A stretch of DNA of 64,000 bases from Verrucomicrobiaceae bacterium (GCA_027484445.1 JAIXSY010000025.1:310001-374000), one strand, 5' to 3'. Positions 53,566-63,363 are shown, counted from the stretch's first letter. Notes: generated from the sequence alone by a model not told the origin. Translations and numbers: made by a program.

Positions 53566-54828
53566 TCATGGATAGAGACCGCGTACCGCTTTGGCTTCAT
53601 GCACGCGTTTGATGCCTAGGCTCAGTGCGGCAAAACGCATGGATATGTGATTTTTCCGCGCGTGATTCAGGGTCTGCATGTAGGCCTGTTCGAGGAGACG
53701 AAATAGCTTATCGAGCACCTCACCTTCACTCCAGAAGAAGCTCTGCAAATCCTGAACCCACTCGAAGTAGGAAACGATGACTCCGCCGCTGTTGCAGAGG
53801 ATATCTGGGATCACAAAGATGTCAGGACGTTGCGCCAAGATCGCATCTGCCTCAGGCGTCGTCGGACCATTGGCACCTTCCGCGAGAATCCGACACTGAA
53901 TCTTGGCGGCGTTTGCTTCGGTGATCTGGCGCTCCAAGGCTGCAGGCACTAAGATGTCGCACGGAATCAACAGCAGTTGCTCATTGCTGATGGGTTCCGC
54001 TTCAGGAAAACCAACCACGGAACGAGTCGCTTCCACGTGGGCATTGAGTTTGTTCAAGTCCAGGCCTTGGGGATTGTAGATGCCACCAAAGGCATCGCTG
54101 ACCGCTGTGATTTTGATACCCTGCTTGGCCATGGAAATAGCGGCCACGGAGCCCACATTGCCATAACCTTGGATCACGGCAGTGGCTCCTTCCGCCTGAA
54201 TACCTAACGTATCCATAGCACGGGAGACGAGGTAGGCGACACCACGCCCGGTGGCTTCTCGGCGCCCCAGAGAGCCGCCGAGAAGAACTGGCTTTCCAGT
54301 GACGACTCCAGGGACCGCATGGCCGATCTGAAGCGAGTAAGTGTCCATGATCCAGGCCATGACCTGCTCATTCGTGCCCACGTCGGGCGCGGGGATATCC
54401 ACCTGCGGTCCGATCACAGGAATCAGCTCCTGCGTGTAACGGCGAGTCAGACGCTCCAGCTCATTCACCGAGAGCTCACGAGGATTGCAGGTCACTCCCC
54501 CTTTGGCTCCGCCATACGGCAGGCCGACCAGAGCGCACTTCCAGCTCATCCACATCGCCAGCGCGGCGACTTCCCCGATGGTGACTTCCGGGTGAAAACG
54601 AATGCCGCCTTTGGTAGGTCCGAGCGTCAAGTGGTGCTGCACGCGATAGCCCATGAAAACCTGGGTGCTACCATTGTCCATCCGCACCGGAACAGAGACC
54701 GCAAGCGCACGTTTGGGCATTTTTAGACGATCCCGCGCTGTCTCGGGAATGTTCATGAAGTCGGCCACCATGTCGAACTGCTGGCAGGCCATGCGAAAGG
54801 TGGGAGAGTCGTAAAGATGAAGGTCCAT
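53566..54828 (-). CDS. gdhA: Glutamate dehydrogenase (Glu/Leu/Phe/Val dehydrogenase family)
   Basis: A 420-residue cytoplasmic enzyme that interconverts 2-oxoglutarate plus ammonium and glutamate. The substrate domain shows HHLTLGPTKGGIRFHPEVT and the catalytic Lys109 in GLPYGGAKGGV, with DIPAPDVGTNEQVMAWIMD. The nucleotide domain has VIQGYGNVGSVAA near residue 220. Length and motifs match the hexameric class. With amt it gives the window two nitrogen-assimilation genes, though far apart. NAD or NADP preference cannot be read with confidence. Confidence 0.95.
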   Translation of the reverse strand: MDLHLYDSPTFRMACQQFDMVADFMNIPETARDRLKMPKRALAVSVPVRMDNGSTQVFMGYRVQHHLTLGPTKGGIRFHPEVTIGEVAALAMWMSWKCALVGLPYGGAKGGVTCNPRELSVNELERLTRRYTQELIPVIGPQVDIPAPDVGTNEQVMAWIMDTYSLQIGHAVPGVVTGKPVLLGGSLGRREATGRGVAYLVSRAMDTLGIQAEGATAVIQGYGNVGSVAAISMAKQGIKITAVSDAFGGIYNPQGLDLNKLNAHVEATRSVVGFPEAEPISNEQLLLIPCDILVPAALERQITEANAAKIQCRILAEGANGPTTPEADAILAQRPDIFVIPDILCNSGGVIVSYFEWVQDLQSFFWSEGEVLDKLFRLLEQAYMQTLNHARKNHISMRFAALSLGIKRVHEAKAVRGLYP

Positions 54829-55036
54829 GGTGGGTTGAAGGAAAGGTTGACTTTACCAAGCTGAGGACTGCTCAAAATCCCCGGAGAGAAGCTTTGGGCA
54901 GAAATGGGCATTCCTGTGGTGCACTTGCAGTATTCTCGTATGAGCTTCTGACTGGCAAGAATCGGCTCCCTCACGCGTTTAGGCGATGGTATTCAAACCA
55001 TTACGGCAGGAGCAACTTCCCTTTCCCCTTCATCTT

Positions 55037-56506
55037 ATGTTCCGCATCCCTGGTGCCCTCGGCAAAGATCTCTGCGACAAAGACCTCGGCATGAGCCGTC
55101 GTGACATTCTGCGCGTCGGTGGCGCGTCGATGATGGGTCTGACCCTGAACGGGCTCTTCCGCGCTCAAGCTGCATCCGTAAATTCGCCTGCCGCAGGTCG
55201 TGCCGGCTGGGGCAAAGCAAAGCATGTGCTCATGATCTACCTACAGGGTGGGCCGAGTCATCTCGACCTCTGGGACCCTAAAGAAAATGTGCCCGACAAG
55301 GTGCGCTCCGCCTTCAAATCGATTCCGACCAAGGTGCCGGGTCATCATTTCACCGAAATTCTGCCTCAGCTCGCGAAGGTGAATGACAAGTTCACCATGA
55401 TCAATTCGATGAGCTACACGCCGAACGGGCTCTTCAACCACACGGCCGCGATCTATCAGATCATGACCGGCTACACGACGGACAAAGTCAGTCCTTCGGG
55501 TCAGCTCGAACCTCCCAATGCCAAAGATTTCCCCAACTTCGGCAGCAATATCATCCGCCTGAAACCCATGGAGGAGCCGATGCTCCCCTTCGTGATGCTG
55601 CCACGTCCCCTTCAAGAATCGAATGTCGTGGGCAAAGGTGGCACCGCTGGGTTCCTCGGCAAAGCCTACGACCCCTACACGCTCTATCCCGATGGGGATG
55701 ATCTCGACATGGGCAAAATGGATCGCATCAAGATCGAAGACCTGCAGCTGCGGCCTGACCTCTTCAGCGTGCGCCTACAGCGTCGAGCCAAGCTGCGAGA
55801 CGCCATTAATGACCAAATGCCCACCATTGAGGCAGCAGTGAAAGACATGAGTCTCGACAGCTACTACAATCAGGCGCTAAACCTGATCGCCAGTGGTCGG
55901 GCTCGCGATGCCTTCGCACTCGATCGTGAACCCGAGAAGTTACGCGAACGCTACGGGCGCAATACCTTTGGCCAGAGCTGCTTGCTGGCTCGTCGCTTGC
56001 TCGAAGCAGGCACACGAGTGGTGGAATTGATTTGGCCCAAAGTGGCCAATTCTGACAATCACAGTTGGGATCACCATGTCGGATTGACCCAGCGCATGAA
56101 AAACCAAAGTGGCCCCATGCTGGATCAAGGCCTGAGCGCTCTGTTTGAAGACCTGGATGCCTCAGGGCTTCTCGATGAAACACTCGTGGTCGCTCTTGGT
56201 GAATTCGGGCGCAGTCCCGAAAAAGGAGTTTCAACCTCAGGCAACGGCAACAGCGCGGATGGCCGCGATCACTGGCCTTACTGCTACACCGCGATTGTCG
56301 GAGGAGCAGGCATCAAGCGCGGCTACATCCACGGCAAATCCGACAAAACAGGTTCCGCGCCGCTCGAAGATCCCGTGCATCCCACGGAGCTGCTGGCGAC
56401 TCTCTACCACAGCGTTGGCATTGATCCCGAAACCATCGTTTACAACCACCTGAACCAGCCCAGAGAGTTGGTGAAGGCGAAGCCCGTGACGAAGTTATTT
56501 GCCTGA
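55037..56506 (+). CDS. DUF1501 protein, Tat-exported sulfatase-like fold
   Basis: A 489-residue exported protein. The [16 protein letters not shown] segment near residue 19 is a twin-arginine signal. The DUF1501 domain follows, with [46 protein letters not shown] and [11 protein letters not shown] ahead of [18 protein letters not shown]. It belongs to the alkaline-phosphatase superfamily and normally pairs with a DUF1553 gene, but none is adjacent here. The start at 55037 (MFRIPGALG) is an ATG just before the signal; an earlier start at 54986 is possible. Confidence 0.93.
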   Translation: MFRIPGALGKDLCDKDLGMSRRDILRVGGASMMGLTLNGLFRAQAASVNSPAAGRAGWGKAKHVLMIYLQGGPSHLDLWDPKENVPDKVRSAFKSIPTKVPGHHFTEILPQLAKVNDKFTMINSMSYTPNGLFNHTAAIYQIMTGYTTDKVSPSGQLEPPNAKDFPNFGSNIIRLKPMEEPMLPFVMLPRPLQESNVVGKGGTAGFLGKAYDPYTLYPDGDDLDMGKMDRIKIEDLQLRPDLFSVRLQRRAKLRDAINDQMPTIEAAVKDMSLDSYYNQALNLIASGRARDAFALDREPEKLRERYGRNTFGQSCLLARRLLEAGTRVVELIWPKVANSDNHSWDHHVGLTQRMKNQSGPMLDQGLSALFEDLDASGLLDETLVVALGEFGRSPEKGVSTSGNGNSADGRDHWPYCYTAIVGGAGIKRGYIHGKSDKTGSAPLEDPVHPTELLATLYHSVGIDPETIVYNHLNQPRELVKAKPVTKLFA

Positions 56507-56551
56507 TCAGCTATCCTGACTCCGAAGTTACAGCTTCGCTTCTCTCCACAA

Positions 56552-57646
56552 CTAGGAACCTGCTCCAAGCTTCGCACGAATGGCTTCGAGATTCGTGTTC
56601 TTCAACACGATTTTCCCCTGGGGATCGATCAGATAAAAGGTCGGGAAACTGCGCAAATTGAACATGCTGGTGATGGGACCGCTGGTCGTGCCATCGGACC
56701 AATTCCGGAAGTTCACTTGATAGGTCTCGAAAGCCTTTTTGGCCTCCTCAGGCACATCGGTGTTGATGCCCAAAACCACGAGCCCTTTGCCTGACATCTG
56801 GGTCACGAATTGATTCACCTGCGGGAGCGCATCATGGCAGGCATGGCACCAGCCCCCCCAAAACATAAGCATCACATGCTGGCCGCGGAAGGTGCTGAGC
56901 TTGATCGTTTCCCCTTCGATGTCTTTGCCATCGATTTCAGGGCACTCACTGCCCACGGAAAGATTGGCTAACTCAAAAAGCGTACGCCCAGCCTGATCGG
57001 CGATGGGAAAACCTTCAATCGTGACCTTTTCATACTTCGAAGTCACCTCCTGCAACATCTGGAGAGCCTTTTCTCTTTCCGCAGAGGCCATTTTCTCATC
57101 CGTCGTCATTTCAAATCGGCGCAAATGCTGCATGCCGAGTGCGTAAGTCGCCGCCGCACGCTCTGGCAGGTTTTGATTTTGCTTCCTCACCGCCTCCAGG
57201 ATCGGCACACCGACCTCGTAGGGGTAAAATTCTAGCGTTTTCACTGCCGTGGCGATGCCCGCTGCACTGGCGTGAGAGGTGCCGAGCATTTGCAGACCGA
57301 TTTGGCCTTCCGGCAAAGCCGAAGCACTGCGGACCAGCCAAGCAACGCCCTCCGCCGAACCTGCCAGATCTGCATGCTTTTGCACGAGCGAGAGCACCTT
57401 TTTGGCACAAGGCTCAGCACTAGGTACTGTGGCGCGATATTTGTTTTTTTCCTCTTCGGTTTTCGCTTCGATGATCTTCATCGTGTTCGCCCGGACGGCA
57501 TCTTCATACTCCGCGATTGCCGCACGAATGCCGACAGCGGCGGCGTCAGGCTCATTGGCGAGCACCGTCATGTGCATGAAAAAGCTGCCAAAGATGACCA
57601 CCCAAAGCGGTCGGCCAGATAACTTGGAGAGGAGAGGTGTGTGCAT
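56552..57646 (-). CDS. TlpA-like thioredoxin-domain protein, exported
   Basis: A 364-residue envelope protein. A signal peptide or anchor (about 1-31) is followed by a helical region of about 190 residues with tetratricopeptide-like features. A redoxin domain of the TlpA/AhpC type then follows: LSTFRGQHVMLMFWGGWCHA, with WCHAC as the active-site CxxC. The C-terminal SFPTFYLIDPQGKIVLKN is typical. It begins five bases after the stop of the CAP-domain gene, so the two are probably cotranscribed and may cooperate in oxidative folding of exported proteins. Confidence 0.9.
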   Translation of the reverse strand: MHTPLLSKLSGRPLWVVIFGSFFMHMTVLANEPDAAAVGIRAAIAEYEDAVRANTMKIIEAKTEEEKNKYRATVPSAEPCAKKVLSLVQKHADLAGSAEGVAWLVRSASALPEGQIGLQMLGTSHASAAGIATAVKTLEFYPYEVGVPILEAVRKQNQNLPERAAATYALGMQHLRRFEMTTDEKMASAEREKALQMLQEVTSKYEKVTIEGFPIADQAGRTLFELANLSVGSECPEIDGKDIEGETIKLSTFRGQHVMLMFWGGWCHACHDALPQVNQFVTQMSGKGLVVLGINTDVPEEAKKAFETYQVNFRNWSDGTTSGPITSMFNLRSFPTFYLIDPQGKIVLKNTNLEAIRAKLGAGS

Positions 57647-57651
57647 GAGAG

Positions 57652-58779
57652 TTAAGGAAAACGAGCGGAAACACGGCGATTGCAGAGCCCAACCCAGACC
57701 GTGATGAGCAAAAGGCAGATCCCAGCAGGCTCTGGCACCACAACAAATGAGGCATAAACATTGTCGTAAAAGGTGACCCACTCTGGCTGGCTCACGCTGC
57801 CATAATTTTCCTGCCAAGTGTTCAAGGTAAAGGTTTGCGCCGACTGCCCGCTGCCAGGAGCTTCAATGCGGTAAAGGGTCGAGTCCGAGAGACCCGCTAA
57901 ACTAATGTTGAACCCACCTGCCGAGTTGGTTTGACCACTGGCGACCAATTGACCTGTGCTGTTGTGATAAACAAAAACGGCCATTCCAGCAACTCCCTCG
58001 CCAGGGGTATAAAACCCATCCAGCAAAACAGAGTCATCAATGATGCTACCCGTGAGGATCGCATCTGAAACCAAGCGAATGCCATCCGAACGCAGTTGAT
58101 TCGCCAAATGTCCCGTCACCACCAGCGGTCCCGTCACTGATGAGTTGCTGAGCGGGATGCTCACGGTCTGAAAGCCCACACCATACTCTTTGAAAAGCGG
58201 GTCCATCAGTGCCACTCGATGCGTCACCCCAGGCTGCAAACCCGTACCCGAGCCACCATCCGGCCCCCAATCAATGGCGAAGGAAGAATGGGCGTGTTGT
58301 GTGTCTTGGGCCGTGCCAAAAAGAACCTGACCTGCATCTCCCCAGTCGCTGGAGTAACCTGCGGCCACAAAACGCTGCCCAAGGCTCATGCCTCCCAGCC
58401 CATGCTGTTGCTGATCCGAACTCACCATGAGATTCGAGTAAACCTCAGCCGAAGAAGCCAAAGAATCATTCCAGGCCAAAGGAGGTGCAGGCACCAATGA
58501 ACTCCACTGCGATGCTAAAACGCTGGCATTCACCTGATAAAAAGCCAAGGCCGCCTGCACCGCAGGATGATCTGACATCGGCGAGGCCCACACGCCGGGT
58601 GAACTGAAATTCACCAGCCGTTCCAGCTCTGACGCAGGCTGAGTGCGAAACCGATTCACCCACTCCAGCATGTATTGCTGCTCAGGCGTGGGGTCGGCAA
58701 GGGCACGCTGCACCAGCCCCACAGCGCTCATCCAGAGCATGGGGATGGCAATCCAGCGAATGGCAGTATGCCTGATCAT
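57652..58779 (-). CDS. CAP-domain (SCP/PR-1-like) secreted protein with PEP-CTERM signal
   Basis: A 375-residue exported protein with a signal peptide (about 1-28). The CAP domain (about 35-185) reads QQYMLEWVNRFRTQPASELE, LAWNDSLASSAEVYSNLM and THRVALMDPLFKEYGVGF. A beta-sandwich region follows with GMAVFVYHNSTGQLVA, like a carboxypeptidase-regulatory fold. The C terminus is VVPEPAGICLLLITVW plus basic residues, a PEP-CTERM sorting signal. CAP proteins are often proteases or lipid binders; the role here is unknown. The TlpA-like gene follows five bases later. The ATG at 58779 is used. Confidence 0.9.
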   Translation of the reverse strand: MIRHTAIRWIAIPMLWMSAVGLVQRALADPTPEQQYMLEWVNRFRTQPASELERLVNFSSPGVWASPMSDHPAVQAALAFYQVNASVLASQWSSLVPAPPLAWNDSLASSAEVYSNLMVSSDQQQHGLGGMSLGQRFVAAGYSSDWGDAGQVLFGTAQDTQHAHSSFAIDWGPDGGSGTGLQPGVTHRVALMDPLFKEYGVGFQTVSIPLSNSSVTGPLVVTGHLANQLRSDGIRLVSDAILTGSIIDDSVLLDGFYTPGEGVAGMAVFVYHNSTGQLVASGQTNSAGGFNISLAGLSDSTLYRIEAPGSGQSAQTFTLNTWQENYGSVSQPEWVTFYDNVYASFVVVPEPAGICLLLITVWVGLCNRRVSARFP

Positions 58780-58877
58780 CAAGAATAGCTAATTTATAGT
58801 AATTATAAGCCAATGCAAACACGAAGGCACCCCAACCTCGCATTCACCGAGATCTGCCAAAGCTCATCGAAACATCC

Positions 58878-59357
58878 TTATCGGCTCAGGAACAACGCGC
58901 TCCGAATCTCTGGCGATAGCTCCGCAGGAGACACTTTCACCACCCCGCTGGTCGTAGCGACGCTCAGACCCGAGTCTTCTATCTTCAGGATCTTCACCTG
59001 TCCCAGATTCCGCCCACTGGTCAGCGTGAGACTGACATCTCTGCCAACAAACTTTTGCCGCAGGCTCAGGATGAGGCTGTTCTTTTGTGAGATCACCTGC
59101 TGCCGAGAGATTTCCAGCGAGGCAGCTTCGTCCTGTAGCTTTTTCAGCTCCGCTTTCTTGGTCTTGATCTGCTCCTTGATGCTCATCACCGCATTGGCTG
59201 CCTTAAATTCCGTGCGCCGCGTGGAGGCCACTTTTTCCAGTTCCATCCACTGCTGCTTTGCAGAAGCCAGACTGGATTCAGCTTCGCGATGCTGGTGATG
59301 TAGATACCAGCCGCTCATGCCGCCAAGAAAGAGGAGAAGAGCCAAAAAGTTTTTCAT
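58878..59357 (-). CDS. Membrane-anchored coiled-coil protein, function unknown
   Basis: A 159-residue protein with one N-terminal membrane helix (about 3-20: KNFLALLLFLGGMSGWYL), a long coiled coil (about 25-95), and a C-terminal beta domain, GQVKILKIEDSGLSVATTSG with VVKVSPAELSPEIR. It probably points into the periplasm. I do not recognise a family. It starts 21 bases after the stop of the neighbouring lipoprotein gene on the same strand, so they likely form a pair. The ATG at 59357 is preferred to a TTG nine bases upstream. Confidence 0.78.
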   Translation of the reverse strand: MKNFLALLLFLGGMSGWYLHHQHREAESSLASAKQQWMELEKVASTRRTEFKAANAVMSIKEQIKTKKAELKKLQDEAASLEISRQQVISQKNSLILSLRQKFVGRDVSLTLTSGRNLGQVKILKIEDSGLSVATTSGVVKVSPAELSPEIRSALFLSR

Positions 59358-59378
59358 GAGGTTCAAGAATAGAATGTT

Positions 59379-59762
59379 TCACTTCACGAGCCGTGGGTCC
59401 TTGGCCTTCACAGCCTCGAATTCTGCTTTCGCAGACTCAAGAGCGGCCTGAGCGGTCTGGATAGACTGCTTGGCATCAGCGATTTGCGCTTCGACTCCGG
59501 CGAGTTCCTTGGCAACCTCCACCGCGTAGCGTTTTGCTCCCACCTCCCCCTGCCCAGCATAGGAAGGGATGGCCTTTCGGTAATCTGCCATCTTGATGTC
59601 CATGTTGAGAAGCTCCTGCTGAACAGCGGCAACCTTCTGCTGAGTGTCCTTCGCCTCCGCTTTGAGCTTTTCCGTCTCCTGACAGGAAGACAGAAGCAAC
59701 GCCGCAACTGCGTGAATGAGAAAGCGCAAATGACGGGTGATGGCGTAGGGAAAGACTCTCAT
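59379..59762 (-). CDS. Coiled-coil lipoprotein, function unknown
   Basis: A 127-residue protein with an N-terminal hydrophobic segment and the lipobox LLSSC at about residues 23-27, so it is probably lipid-anchored. Most of the rest is a predicted coiled coil (KLKAEAKDTQQKVAAVQQEL, QIADAKQSIQTAQAALESAK). It is the first gene of the pair with the membrane coiled-coil protein, 21 bases apart. The two proteins may interact, but that is inference. No enzymatic motif was seen. Confidence 0.78.
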   Translation of the reverse strand: MRVFPYAITRHLRFLIHAVAALLLSSCQETEKLKAEAKDTQQKVAAVQQELLNMDIKMADYRKAIPSYAGQGEVGAKRYAVEVAKELAGVEAQIADAKQSIQTAQAALESAKAEFEAVKAKDPRLVK

Positions 59763-59895
59763 ACAAGCGAATAAGGATGATTAAAAAAATCGTACCGATG
59801 GACAAAAGAAGTGTCAACCCTGCTCAACTCGAAGGAAAAGAGGTTGCCGTCTTCTGGCAGATTCGTAACAGTCGGCGCCCCTGCTACCCCGCATC

Positions 59896-60765
59896 ATGGA
59901 ATCTACTGGTGAAGGCCATCCTCGAACCCTGCCGCTCGACCGAAATCGGGAGCTGCTCAAAACAGCGCGCGAGGAAACCTACAAGGTCATCGGCGAAACC
60001 AGCCTATCGGCCTACATCTGGGAGCCGCCAGCCGAGAAAGCGCCGCCCTATCCCAAGTCTGTTGCAGCCTTCTTCTTCAGCAGCGGCTGGGACAATGGAC
60101 AGGTCGCACAGTTTGCACCGCATTGTGTGTATTTCGCCTCTCGTGGCATGATGACGATGGCCTTTGACTATCGAGTGTCCAGCCGTCACAAAGCAGGCCC
60201 ACTGGAGGCCATGGCGGATGCTCGTTCGGCCATGCGTTGGCTGCGCTTGAATGCTATCGAACTCGGCATCAACCCTGGAAAAATCGTTGGTATCGGTGGC
60301 AGCGGCGGCGCCCATGCCATCACGTCAGCTGCCATGTTGCCGAAGTTTGATGATCCGGCCGATAGCACGGAAATCAGCCCCGTGCCCAACGCACTGGTCC
60401 TCTTCAACCCGGTGCTAGATACCTCCAAAAAAGGCTTCGGACTCGAACGCTTTCCCGATCAAGCCATCGCTAAAGAAGCCAACTTGATCCGCGCGATTGA
60501 TGCAGGGCTACCGCCTATGCTCATCATGCATGGCACTGCAGACCGCGTCGCTCCCTTCCCTTGCAGCTACGAGTTCGCCAAGAAGTGCTCGAAAAAGAAA
60601 AACCTGTGCCGTTTGATCGAGTTCGAAGGTCAGGGGCATGGCTTCTTCAACTTCAATCTCTCCTTCGAGATGTATGAAGCCACGCTGATGCAGATGGATG
60701 AATTTTTGGTCGAACTGGGCTTCATCGAGCCTGATCCCGATGCGGGTTTGGGAAAAATTGATTAA
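59896..60765 (+). CDS. Alpha/beta hydrolase (BD-FAE/esterase-like)
   Basis: A 289-residue hydrolase with no signal peptide. The nucleophile elbow is GIGGSGGAHA (Ser136). The acid Asp lies in MLIMHGTADRVAPF, and the catalytic His in FEGQGHGFFNF near the C terminus. The oxyanion strand region FFFSSGWDN differs from the usual HGGG. Relatives are esterases, including feruloyl esterases and carboxylesterases, with no substrate evidence here. It stands alone on the plus strand, divergent from the coiled-coil pair. Confidence 0.9.
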   Translation: MESTGEGHPRTLPLDRNRELLKTAREETYKVIGETSLSAYIWEPPAEKAPPYPKSVAAFFFSSGWDNGQVAQFAPHCVYFASRGMMTMAFDYRVSSRHKAGPLEAMADARSAMRWLRLNAIELGINPGKIVGIGGSGGAHAITSAAMLPKFDDPADSTEISPVPNALVLFNPVLDTSKKGFGLERFPDQAIAKEANLIRAIDAGLPPMLIMHGTADRVAPFPCSYEFAKKCSKKKNLCRLIEFEGQGHGFFNFNLSFEMYEATLMQMDEFLVELGFIEPDPDAGLGKID

Positions 60766-60824
60766 ACTCTGTTGTTCACAGGCTCATTGGGAGGTAGCCA
60801 ACCCATGACTTATCCATCAGGACC

Positions 60825-61538
60825 ATGTTACTTTTGCCCATCCTGATTTTCCTCATCACGCTAGCGGTGTGCAATTGGGCTTCAGGACGCTATCGCTCAA
60901 TGATAGACGAGGCCCTGCGTGAGCCAGGACCCACGGCTCATACTGGTGCAGAAATTGCCCAACTTTTCCTGAACTACCAAGGCCTAGATCAGGTGGAAAT
61001 CGTTGATCATGATGCCGTCGTGAGTGACTACTACGACCCAAGTCGCAAGCGTCTTTTCCTTTCACGCAGTGTCGCACAAGGCACACGCATGGCACACTGG
61101 GCGATCGCCCTGCATGAGGCTGCCCATGCCACTGAAGAGGGAGATGGCCTCCGAGAACTGAAGTGGCGCCAAACCGTCATCAAGCTGTGCCGATATGCTC
61201 CCACCTTGGCTTTAGGAATTTTTTTGGCCGCCATGGTTTTGCTGAGGTTTCCGGCCCGCTTTGCCTTCATCGGCTTGCTCGCGATCTGCTTGGCCGTTTT
61301 ACTTTTGAACTTAGGCACTCTGTCTGTGGAATTCCGTGCGAATGAGCAGCTCTCGCGTTTTCTGGATCGTCATTTAGCAAGACAGCCATCTGCGCGTGAA
61401 CGCCTGGAATTTTGTCTGCACCGTGTCGCGACGCGAGAAGTCGCTGACCTGATGGCTTCTCCCAAATATTTCTTTTTGAGCGCCATTCCAGGTACGGGCA
61501 CTGCACGCTCCGCCAAAAATTCATCCAACCCCCACTGA
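60825..61538 (+). CDS. Membrane zinc metallopeptidase, YugP-like
   Basis: A 237-residue membrane-bound peptidase of the PF04298 (Zn_peptidase_2) family. There is an N-terminal membrane helix (about 1-20), the zinc motif HEAAH at residues 97-101 in WAIALHEAAHATE, two further hydrophobic helices (about 125-170), and the downstream VEFRANEQL expected to supply the third ligand region. The function is not established in the family. The end is extended by a basic, low-complexity stretch. It lies 59 bases after the hydrolase, with the MauE-like gene starting four bases after its stop. Confidence 0.9.
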   Translation: MLLLPILIFLITLAVCNWASGRYRSMIDEALREPGPTAHTGAEIAQLFLNYQGLDQVEIVDHDAVVSDYYDPSRKRLFLSRSVAQGTRMAHWAIALHEAAHATEEGDGLRELKWRQTVIKLCRYAPTLALGIFLAAMVLLRFPARFAFIGLLAICLAVLLLNLGTLSVEFRANEQLSRFLDRHLARQPSARERLEFCLHRVATREVADLMASPKYFFLSAIPGTGTARSAKNSSNPH

Positions 61539-61542
61539 TCTC

Positions 61543-61977
61543 GTGAACTTGATTCGGCTCGTCCTGCATGGGTTGTTTGGCGGTGCTTTTGTCTATGCTG
61601 GCTTCGTCAAAGCCTGGGAACCGACGATCTTCTTGGATGACATTCGCAGCTTTGAGATTCTCCCCGATCCCTACGCGGGAATGCTGGCCTTGTTTTTGCC
61701 TTACCTTGAGATCTTTGCTGGGCTTGCCGTCGTGCTTCGCCCGTTCAGGAAAGCTGGGCTAGCTCTGTTGGTAGCCAGTTTGATCCTCTTCTTGGGCGCG
61801 ATCCTGAGCGCTTGGTTTCGTGGGATCGATATTCGGTGCGGTTGCTTTGGAAATCAGGGAGATGCCGCCTCGAATTACCTGGAGTTGATCACCCGAGATC
61901 TCTTGTTGTTGGCCTTGGGAAGCTGGCTGCTTCGCGTTCAGTGTCGCCCAAGATCCAGCCCATCACCTGGTGACTGA
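61543..61977 (+). CDS. MauE/DoxX-like redox-associated membrane protein
   Basis: A 144-residue protein with four membrane helices. The N-terminal GGAFVYAGFVKAWEP and the central FLPYLEIFAGLAVVLRPFRK match the DoxX/MauE pattern, where members support disulfide formation or electron transfer. Cys pairs are present in DIRCGCFGNQG. It uses a GTG start four bases after the peptidase stop, so translational coupling is likely. The partner of the redox activity is not known. Confidence 0.82.
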   Translation: MNLIRLVLHGLFGGAFVYAGFVKAWEPTIFLDDIRSFEILPDPYAGMLALFLPYLEIFAGLAVVLRPFRKAGLALLVASLILFLGAILSAWFRGIDIRCGCFGNQGDAASNYLELITRDLLLLALGSWLLRVQCRPRSSPSPGD

Positions 61978-62013
61978 ACGAATTTCCCGTGCTTGTGCCC
62001 TTATTCCTCCCTC

Positions 62014-62805
62014 ATGCTGTTTGATACACACACCCATCTTGGAAGCCGTCAGTTTGATCAGGATTTGTCAGAGGTGCTTCAGCGCGCGGCTGCAGCTGGC
62101 GTTTCACGCATGGTGGTGCCAGCCACCGATCTCCAGAACGCACGCAAATGTCTCTCCCTCGCCGAAGGACGGGATGATCTTCGCATCGCTGTCGGCGTGC
62201 ATCCTTGCGATGTCGATAGTGTCACGGGTGAAGATTGGATTCATGAACTGAGAGCCCTCGCGCAGGAATCCAAAGTGGCAGCGATTGGCGAAATCGGCCT
62301 GGATTACTTTCATGCGCCACCTTCTGGTTGGGAACTCGCAAGCTGGAAAGCACACCAAGCTCGTTGCCTTGAGCTTCAGCTAAATCTCGCCGTTGAGCTT
62401 GGGTTGAACGTCATCTTGCACAACCGCGAAAGCTGGGAAGATCTCACCTCCATCGTTCGGCAGTTTGATGGAAAGCTACGAGCCGTGTTTCATTGCTACA
62501 CTGGAACCCTGGCAGAAGCGGAGCCACTGCTGGCTGCTGGCCATCTGATCTCTTTCACTGGCATCGTCAGCTTTAAAAATCCAGGCCATGTCGCCAAGAC
62601 GGCCAGCCATGTGCACGATGGTCAGTTTATGCTCGAAACCGATGCTCCCTACCTCGCGCCCATGCCACATCGGGGCAAACGCTGCGAGCCAGCCTTCGTC
62701 GCTGACACGGCTCGTGCGGTCGCCAAGCTAAGGAACCAAAGCCTGGAAGAAGTCGCTAAAATCACCACTCAAACAGCACGAAGCTTTTTTCGTGGTTTTG
62801 AATAA
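62014..62805 (+). CDS. TatD-family metal-dependent DNase
   Basis: A 263-residue TIM-barrel hydrolase. The first metal site is MLFDTHTHL (HxH). GEIGLDYFHAP carries the conserved glutamate, VILHNRESWEDL and FHCYTG the histidines, and TDAPYLAP the terminal aspartate. Family members are 3'-5' exonucleases acting in DNA repair or turnover. The ATG at 62014 is chosen because it places the metal motif at the N terminus, as usual. It follows the MauE-like gene by 36 bases and may be in the same transcript. Confidence 0.95.
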   Translation: MLFDTHTHLGSRQFDQDLSEVLQRAAAAGVSRMVVPATDLQNARKCLSLAEGRDDLRIAVGVHPCDVDSVTGEDWIHELRALAQESKVAAIGEIGLDYFHAPPSGWELASWKAHQARCLELQLNLAVELGLNVILHNRESWEDLTSIVRQFDGKLRAVFHCYTGTLAEAEPLLAAGHLISFTGIVSFKNPGHVAKTASHVHDGQFMLETDAPYLAPMPHRGKRCEPAFVADTARAVAKLRNQSLEEVAKITTQTARSFFRGFE

Positions 62806-62835
62806 GCTTCCCTCTGGCGCGTCGGAACACCGTCC

Positions 62836-63363
62836 ATGAAATTCAAATTTCCATCCTTCGCGATCCTCGCCCTCTGCACTTTGGGTCTATCATCTTGCGT
62901 CGTCGATCCCTACGGCATGCCGATAGCCTACGATCCTTATGCCCCGTATGGCAGCGCGGCGAGATGCCATGCACCGATCTTTGTTCAGCCAAGCTGTGGC
63001 AATCAGGTAAACTTCGGCTACGCCCGACCTGTGCGGACTACTTTGGGTGTCATCCACGGCAGCCCCATCCCTCACTACCGGCAACCCACAGCTCCCTGCA
63101 CCACGCCATCCTGGTCAAGAGCAGGACATCGCTTCATCAACAGACAACCTCTGCGGCTCACTGACACACCGCCCCCCATTCGCCATGGTCAGCGATTGCA
63201 CACGCGTCCCTCGCCGACTTTTCCAAGTCAGGGCGGGCCTCGAGGCGACTGCCACTTGCCGCATCCGAACACACCCGTTTTTCCGCAGCGAACCCACGGG
63301 GCAGCGCCACCGTTGAATGCACCTCCAGCTCAATGGCACGATGGACCACGGCTGGAGTCATAA
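62836..63363 (+). CDS. Proline-rich lipoprotein, function unknown
   Basis: A 175-residue protein with a lipobox at LGLSSC (residues 17-22, Cys22 lipidated by inference). After that comes a Pro/Tyr/His-rich, low-complexity chain with many TPP, HPNTPV and PPLNAPP elements and several cysteines. No domain is recognised. Composition and lipobox support a surface-exposed disordered lipoprotein. It lies 30 bases after tatD. The 140 bases that follow contain nothing I can support before the terminator. Confidence 0.75.
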   Translation: MKFKFPSFAILALCTLGLSSCVVDPYGMPIAYDPYAPYGSAARCHAPIFVQPSCGNQVNFGYARPVRTTLGVIHGSPIPHYRQPTAPCTTPSWSRAGHRFINRQPLRLTDTPPPIRHGQRLHTRPSPTFPSQGGPRGDCHLPHPNTPVFPQRTHGAAPPLNAPPAQWHDGPRLES

